From contig OZ244774.1 of the NCBI GenBank assembly GCA_965219485.1, positions 744,001 to 808,000 on the forward strand: a stretch of 64,000 nucleotides of DNA, written 5' to 3'. Shown here one piece after another: positions 59,347-64,000 of the stretch. Within the stretch, counting starts at the first letter, position 1. The number at the start of each line of letters is the position of its first letter. Both the position numbers and the translations under genes were made by a program. Below the pieces are notes generated by a model, which was not told where the DNA came from, did no database searches, and saw nothing but the letters and a program-made list of their open reading frames with translations. Source of the DNA: UBA8337 sp937907245 (GTDB lineage: Bacteria; Pseudomonadota; Alphaproteobacteria; RS24).

Positions 59347-61596
59347 ATGAGCGATATTAAAGACATTCCGCCAAGCGAAACCAGCGTCTCTCTTAAACAT
59401 GCGCTAGAAACCCGCTATTTGGCCTACGCCCTCTCGACGATTACCAATCGAGCTTTGCCAGACGTGCGCGACGGGCTAAAGCCTGTGCATCGGCGCTTGC
59501 TTTTTGCGATGCGCCAATTGCGGCTCGACCCGGAAAATGGCTTCAAAAAGTCAGCCCGTGTGGTGGGCGATGTTATCGGTCGTTATCACCCACATGGAGA
59601 CCAAGCCGTATATGATGCTCTGGTGCGTTTGGCACAAGGCTTTGCGGTGCGCTATCCGCTTGTCGACGGGCAGGGTAATTTCGGCAATATCGACGGCGAT
59701 AATGCGGCCGCAATGCGCTACACAGAAGCCCGCATGACCGCTATCTCTAGCCTGCTGCTGCAAGACCTAGATAGCGACACGGTAGACTTTCGCCAGACCT
59801 ATGATGGGGAAGACGAAGAGCCGATTGTGCTACCGGCTGCATTTCCCAATCTTTTGGCCAATGGCGCGTCGGGCATTGCTGTGGGCATGGCCACCAGTAT
59901 TCCGTCGCATAATGTCGACGAATTATGTGCCGCCGCGCTGCACTTGCTGAAAGCGCCGAGTGCGCGCATTGAAACGTTGATGGAATATGTAAAGGGCCCC
60001 GATTTTCCAACCGGCGGCACCTGCATTGAAAGCCCAGAAGCTTTGCGCGAGGCCTATGCCACAGGGCGCGGGGCTATGCGCGTGCGGGCGAAATATGAAG
60101 TCGAAGATATGGGCCGAGGCACATGGCAGATTGTCATTACCGAAATCCCTTATCAGGTGCAAAAATCCCGGCTCATTGAAAAAATCGCCGATCTGATGAA
60201 CGCCAAACAATTGCCGATGCTCGACGATATTCGCGATGAGAGCGCCGAAGATATTCGGGTCGTCATTGAGCCGAAGAGCAAGAATTTAAAGCCCGAGCAA
60301 GTGATGGCTGTGCTCTATCGCACCACCGATTTGGAGAGCCGTTTCTCGCTCAATATGAACGTCATCGACAACCAAGGTGTGCCGCGCGTTATGGGGCTGC
60401 GCGAGGTGCTATTGCAATGGTTGGAACATCGCAATGATGTTCTGGTTCGCAAATCAAACTATCGCCTGAACAAAATCCTCGCTCGCCTTGAGGTGTTGGA
60501 TGGCTATCTGATTGCCTATCTGAATTTGGATGAAGTGATCCGCATTATTCGTGAGGAAGACCATCCGCGCGATAATTTAATGTCGGCGTTTAAGCTAACA
60601 CAAGTGCAAGCCGAAGCGATTTTGAACATGCGTTTGCGCGCATTGCGCAAGCTAGAAGAAGATGGCATTCGTACCGAACACGCTGAACTTTCGGCTGAGA
60701 TGGCGGCTTTGCGCGAGCTTTTGGCCTCGGATAGCCAACAACAGGCGGTTGTGGCTGGCGAATTAAAAGCGCTGCGTAAGCAGTTCGGTCCGAAAACCGA
60801 GCTGGGGCGTCGTCGCACAGTTTTTGCGCAAGTGGACGGCGAAGAAGAGGTTTCGCTGGATAGTCTGATTGAAAAAGAGCCGGTAACGGTGGTGTGTTCG
60901 GCCAAAGGCTGGATTCGCACGCTCAAAGGCCACGCCGAAGATGGCAGCAAGCTGACCTATAAAGACGGCGATAAGGCCAATTTTGTATTGCACGCGATGA
61001 CCACCGACAAGCTGGTGCTGTTTGCCTCCAATGGGCGCGCCTATGCTTTAGAGGTTTCCAAACTTCCCGGCGGGCGCGGCAATGGCGACCCGGTGCGCTT
61101 AATGCTCGACATTGAGCCTTCCGAAGAAATCGTTGAGATGTTCGTCCACGATCCTGCCCGTAAATTGCTGGTCGCTTCGCGCGTCGGCAATGGCTTTGTG
61201 GTGCCGGAAACGGAGCTGATTTCGACCCGTAAGGCGGGCAAGCAAATCTTGAATGTGAAAGCCCCTGATGAAGCCGCTATTTGCGTGCCAGCCTTTGGGG
61301 ACCGCATTGCGGTTCTGGGCGAAAACAAAAAACTATTGTGTTTCGCCCTCGAAGAAGTGCCAGAAATGGCACGCGGCAAGGGCGTTCGTTTGCAACGCCA
61401 TGGCGACGGTCATATGGCCGATGCGCGCTGCTATGTGGCGGCCGAGGGTCTGAAAATTACCGATAAAGCAGGCCGCGAGCGGGTGTTCGAAGACCTAGAA
61501 GAATGGCAAGGCTTGCGCGCGCAAGCGGGGCGGGTTCGCCCGAAAGGCTTCCCCGTCGATGGCCTTCTAGGGCTGGCTTTTGCTAATCGGCTTTAG
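59347..61596 (+). CDS. parC: DNA topoisomerase IV subunit A
   Basis: A 749-residue type II topoisomerase subunit. Early motifs are YLAYALSTITNRALPDVRDGLKPVHRR (family signature; residues ~24–50) and KKSARVVGDVIGRYHPHGD. The catalytic Tyr is at ~122 in AAMRYTEARM. The C-terminal half carries the beta-pinwheel DNA-wrapping repeats. Length and lack of a GyrA-box favour ParC over GyrA. With ParE it decatenates chromosomes. The frame is open 15 codons upstream of the chosen ATG. Confidence 0.92.
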   Translation: MSDIKDIPPSETSVSLKHALETRYLAYALSTITNRALPDVRDGLKPVHRRLLFAMRQLRLDPENGFKKSARVVGDVIGRYHPHGDQAVYDALVRLAQGFAVRYPLVDGQGNFGNIDGDNAAAMRYTEARMTAISSLLLQDLDSDTVDFRQTYDGEDEEPIVLPAAFPNLLANGASGIAVGMATSIPSHNVDELCAAALHLLKAPSARIETLMEYVKGPDFPTGGTCIESPEALREAYATGRGAMRVRAKYEVEDMGRGTWQIVITEIPYQVQKSRLIEKIADLMNAKQLPMLDDIRDESAEDIRVVIEPKSKNLKPEQVMAVLYRTTDLESRFSLNMNVIDNQGVPRVMGLREVLLQWLEHRNDVLVRKSNYRLNKILARLEVLDGYLIAYLNLDEVIRIIREEDHPRDNLMSAFKLTQVQAEAILNMRLRALRKLEEDGIRTEHAELSAEMAALRELLASDSQQQAVVAGELKALRKQFGPKTELGRRRTVFAQVDGEEEVSLDSLIEKEPVTVVCSAKGWIRTLKGHAEDGSKLTYKDGDKANFVLHAMTTDKLVLFASNGRAYALEVSKLPGGRGNGDPVRLMLDIEPSEEIVEMFVHDPARKLLVASRVGNGFVVPETELISTRKAGKQILNVKAPDEAAICVPAFGDRIAVLGENKKLLCFALEEVPEMARGKGVRLQRHGDGHMADARCYVAAEGLKITDKAGRERVFEDLEEWQGLRAQAGRVRPKGFPVDGLLGLAFANRL

Positions 61597-61599
61597 CGC

Positions 61600-62061
61600 T
61601 TATTCGGTCAGCTGAAATTCGGCTTGGCCTTGGTAGTTCCAAAACTTAACCTGAATTTTATACGCACCTGGTTGGTAGCGCGCGGTGTCGAGCGGCACTT
61701 GGCGAATTTCTTCCACCACATCGCGCTCGGCAATGGCGCCGCGTGTGATGGTCTCCTCACAAACCTCAGGGCTTCGCACGGCTTGAACAAAGCCGCCATC
61801 GGCTGTGGTGATGACATAGCGAAATAATTTGCACGGCCCATCCGCAACCAAGCTAGCCACGCCATCGGTATTGTTAACCAAGCGCAGAACAATCGGCATG
61901 GGGGTAATTTTACTGGCTTGCAGCGCATGCTGAATAGGCACGCCAACTTGCAATCCAATCTCGCCATCCCCGACGCTATTGTCGTCTCGCCAGTAAAACC
62001 CTAGCAAGCCGACGACAAGGATAATTGCAAAAGTAGTCACCATCATATTGGGCATTCTCAT
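61600..62061 (-). CDS. Membrane-anchored or secreted protein of unknown function
   Basis: A 153-residue protein with a single N-terminal hydrophobic segment (~7–23). The rest is a predicted beta-sandwich with IVLRLVNNTDGVASL, a Cys pair (~80 and ~101) that might form a disulfide, and YQPGAYKIQVKFWNYQG near the end. The last pattern is common in immunoglobulin-like or BsuPI-type inhibitor domains, but this is only a resemblance. It lies 3 nt downstream of the TRAP permease gene, so it may be in that operon. It is convergent with parC. Confidence 0.65.
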   Translation of the reverse strand: MRMPNMMVTTFAIILVVGLLGFYWRDDNSVGDGEIGLQVGVPIQHALQASKITPMPIVLRLVNNTDGVASLVADGPCKLFRYVITTADGGFVQAVRSPEVCEETITRGAIAERDVVEEIRQVPLDTARYQPGAYKIQVKFWNYQGQAEFQLTE

Positions 62062-62064
62062 GGG

Positions 62065-63618
62065 TTAGTCTCCAAACACGACTTCAGGCAACCAAGTTGC
62101 CAATTGAGGGAATAGCGCCAAAAGCGCCAACATAGTTATTTGAATGGCCACAAAGGGCAGAGCGCCTTTGTAGATTTGGCTAGTGCGAATGCTGGCAGGG
62201 GCCACTCCGCGCAAGTAAAATAGCGCAAATCCAAACGGCGGCGTTAAGAAGCTGGTTTGCAAATTAATCGCCATCATCACGCCCAGCCAAACCGGATCCA
62301 CGCCCATGGACAAAAGAATAGGCCCAACAATCGGCACGACGACAAAAATAATCTCGATAAAATCTAGGAAAAAGCCAAGTAGGAACATAATTAGCATGAC
62401 CACGGCGACGGCAGTCCAAACACCGCCCGGCAGGTCTTCTAGCAAGGCTTGAATTGCCTGATCGCCGCCAAGGCCGCGAAACACCAGAGAGAAAAGAGCG
62501 GCGCCGATAAGAATAATGAACACCATGGAAGTCGTATGCGTGGTGGAGCGCACCACACTGCCCAGCACATCGCCGCGCCAGCTTTGCACTAAACTGGCCA
62601 AAACAGCGGCAGCTAGCAAGCCACATAAGCTTAGGGCCACGCCCATGGCGAGATAGTCAAGCGTGCTGAGTGTGTCGCGCGCGAGCCGCAAATCCATATA
62701 GCTGGTCTGCAAAACCAAGGCTGCCAGGGCCAAAGCGCCCAGCCGAATGAGGGTATGGCCGCCGCTGAGGCGTTCGCCAGCCAGCAAGATAGTGCCAATC
62801 GCGCCCACGGCCGCCGCTTCGGTAGGGGTGGCGATGCCGCCCAAAATTGAGCCCAAAACGCCGATGATGAGAAAGATAGGCGGAAGTAGCGCTTGCAACA
62901 AAGCGCCCCATTCGATGTCGCCTTCTGGCTCGGCGCGTGGGGCTTTATGGGGTTGCAAATAGGCGACGCCAATTTGATAGGCGATGTACAAGCCCACTAA
63001 AACCAGACCCGGCAGCAAGGAGCCGGCAAATAGTTCGCCAACCGAAACAGTATCCGGCGAGAAAATGCCTTGTTCGAGTTGCGCCTTTTGATAGGCATTG
63101 GCTATCACATCGCCCAATAGCACCAGCACGATGGAAGGCGGAATGATTTGTCCCAAAGTACCCGCAGCCGCAATGGAGCCTGCCGCCAAGGCGGGGTCAT
63201 AGCCGCGCTTTAACATGGTGGGCAAGGACAGCAAGCCCATCGTCACCACGGTCGCGCCAACAATGCCCGTAGAGGCCGCCAATAGCGCGCCAACGATGGA
63301 AACCGAAATGCCCAAGCCGCCGCGCAAAGTGCCGAACAAGCGGCTCATATTTTCCAGTAAGTCTTCGGCAATGCGCGCCCGCTCCAACATGGTGCCCATA
63401 AATACGAATAGCGGCACCGCCATCAGCACTTCATTGGTCATGGTCCCGAAAATGCGCTGGGGCAGGGCGTAGAAAAAACTAACATCGAAAATATCAAAAG
63501 AGTGACCGATGAAACCAAACATCAAAGCGACGCCTGCCAAAGTAAAGGCGACAGGAAAGCCAGCCATCAGCAACGCACATGTGGTGGCGAACATAATCAG
63601 GTCAAGCGCATGGATCAT
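62065..63618 (-). CDS. TRAP transporter large permease subunit (DctM family)
   Basis: A 517-residue membrane protein with twelve or more hydrophobic segments. Signature parts are AVPLFVFMGTMLERARIAEDLL (~65–86), a glycine-rich GGLGISVSIVGALLAASTGIVGATVVTMG segment and GTLGQIIPPSIVLVLLGD (~160–177). Late in the protein is NLQTSFLTPPFGFALFYLRG. It is the ion-driven translocation subunit of a tripartite transporter importing organic acids or similar solutes. The length is greater than the usual ~430 because of an inserted region (~210–330), as in the larger mannitol/chloroaromatic-type branch. It overlaps the small permease gene by 4 nt. Confidence 0.92.
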   Translation of the reverse strand: MIHALDLIMFATTCALLMAGFPVAFTLAGVALMFGFIGHSFDIFDVSFFYALPQRIFGTMTNEVLMAVPLFVFMGTMLERARIAEDLLENMSRLFGTLRGGLGISVSIVGALLAASTGIVGATVVTMGLLSLPTMLKRGYDPALAAGSIAAAGTLGQIIPPSIVLVLLGDVIANAYQKAQLEQGIFSPDTVSVGELFAGSLLPGLVLVGLYIAYQIGVAYLQPHKAPRAEPEGDIEWGALLQALLPPIFLIIGVLGSILGGIATPTEAAAVGAIGTILLAGERLSGGHTLIRLGALALAALVLQTSYMDLRLARDTLSTLDYLAMGVALSLCGLLAAAVLASLVQSWRGDVLGSVVRSTTHTTSMVFIILIGAALFSLVFRGLGGDQAIQALLEDLPGGVWTAVAVVMLIMFLLGFFLDFIEIIFVVVPIVGPILLSMGVDPVWLGVMMAINLQTSFLTPPFGFALFYLRGVAPASIRTSQIYKGALPFVAIQITMLALLALFPQLATWLPEVVFGD

Positions 63619-64000
63619 TGGCTGGCCTCTTTCGGTTGGCTAAAAACAAGCGTTGCGTTTTTAATCACGCCGGAAACCGCCTGCAAACCAAGTTGCACAG
63701 CAAAGACTAAAATCACGGACTTCAAAAGATAGACGCCTTGAATGCCGCTGGTCTCGCGCGAGCCCTCTCGCACAGACCAAGAAAGGGAGACGTAATCAAA
63801 AGAAACTGTGAACAGCAAAACGCAAAATGGCAGAACCAAAAATAAACAGCCCAGCATATCGATCAGGGCTTTTCGGGTTTTGGAGGCTTGCGCGTAAAAA
63901 ATATCTACGCGCACATGTTCGTCTTGCAGCAATGTATCGGCCGCGGCCATCATAAATAAGACGCCGTGCATATAGATGATAGATTCTTGCAGCAGGATAG
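63615..64000 (-). CDS. TRAP transporter small permease subunit (DctQ family), partial
   Basis: The gene runs off the right edge; about 128 C-terminal residues are seen. The frame beyond the ATG at 63971 continues to the window end with ILLQESIIYMHG, so the true start lies outside. Markers are MHGVLFMMAAADTLLQDEHVRVDIFY, whose HVRVD motif is typical of DctQ, and two further membrane segments. It pairs with the large permease in the same operon; the periplasmic binding protein probably lies upstream, outside the window. Confidence 0.9.
   Translation of the reverse strand, partial: ILLQESIIYMHGVLFMMAAADTLLQDEHVRVDIFYAQASKTRKALIDMLGCLFLVLPFCVLLFTVSFDYVSLSWSVREGSRETSGIQGVYLLKSVILVFAVQLGLQAVSGVIKNATLVFSQPKEASQ

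Noticed and set aside
1..64000. CRISPR array
   Set aside because: No regularly spaced repeats of 25–40 bp with unique spacers were seen; the repeats found are two-copy direct repeats or short tandem units.

Overview
The window reads as an ordinary bacterial chromosome, most likely from a marine or otherwise free-living alphaproteobacterium. The order rpoZ–rsh–pyrE–DUF2062–pdxJ–acpS–lepB–rnc–era–recO–parC at 51–61.6 kb is characteristic of Alphaproteobacteria. TRAP transporter genes, tandem crotonases, a coniferyl-aldehyde-type dehydrogenase and glutaryl-CoA dehydrogenase fit an aerobic heterotroph. Species cannot be named from sequence alone. TGA, TAA and TAG are all used as stops.

Layout. 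0–20 kb is catabolic and redox core: the gatB tail, a beta-lactamase-fold hydrolase, two crotonases, an aldehyde dehydrogenase, gcdH, a single-domain globin divergent from a peroxiredoxin, and a ferredoxin reductase. Next comes a three-gene operon (TauD-type dioxygenase, GST-like protein, and an SDR with the diagnostic motifs of a halohydrin dehalogenase), then ogt, a penicillin-acylase-type hydrolase, flavoproteins and a SulP transporter. 20.1–37.9 kb is an AT-richer surface-polysaccharide island. It holds seven or more glycosyltransferases, a Wzm/Wzt ABC exporter, galE, a cytidylyltransferase/2-hydroxyacid dehydrogenase/SDR cassette, two DUF115-like proteins and GT-C-like membrane proteins. 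It is bounded by a 168-bp direct repeat (167/168 identical) of the 3' end of a renalase-like gene.

37.9–47.4 kb is a decaying, mobile-element-scarred region. It contains an Old Yellow Enzyme gene with an in-frame TGA, a frameshifted alpha/beta hydrolase and another frameshifted gene. It also has three copies (one intact) of a DUF5681 phage-type gene and two identical tRNA-Ser(GCT) genes. A third, internally deleted tRNA-Ser relic is also present. Integrase N-terminal relics lie directly 3' of the relic and of one intact tRNA. This looks like repeated integration at tRNA-Ser.

47.5–61.6 kb is core again (SDR, dapA, smpB, uracil-DNA glycosylase, folK, then the rpoZ–parC block). The right edge has a small secreted or anchored protein and the start of a TRAP transporter operon running off the window.

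The most interesting points are the halohydrin dehalogenase operon, the repeat-flanked polysaccharide island with an unusual CMP-sugar-like cassette, the nested tRNA-Ser integration scars, and a shared promoter element placed at identical distance before two divergent genes at 18.9–19.05 kb.
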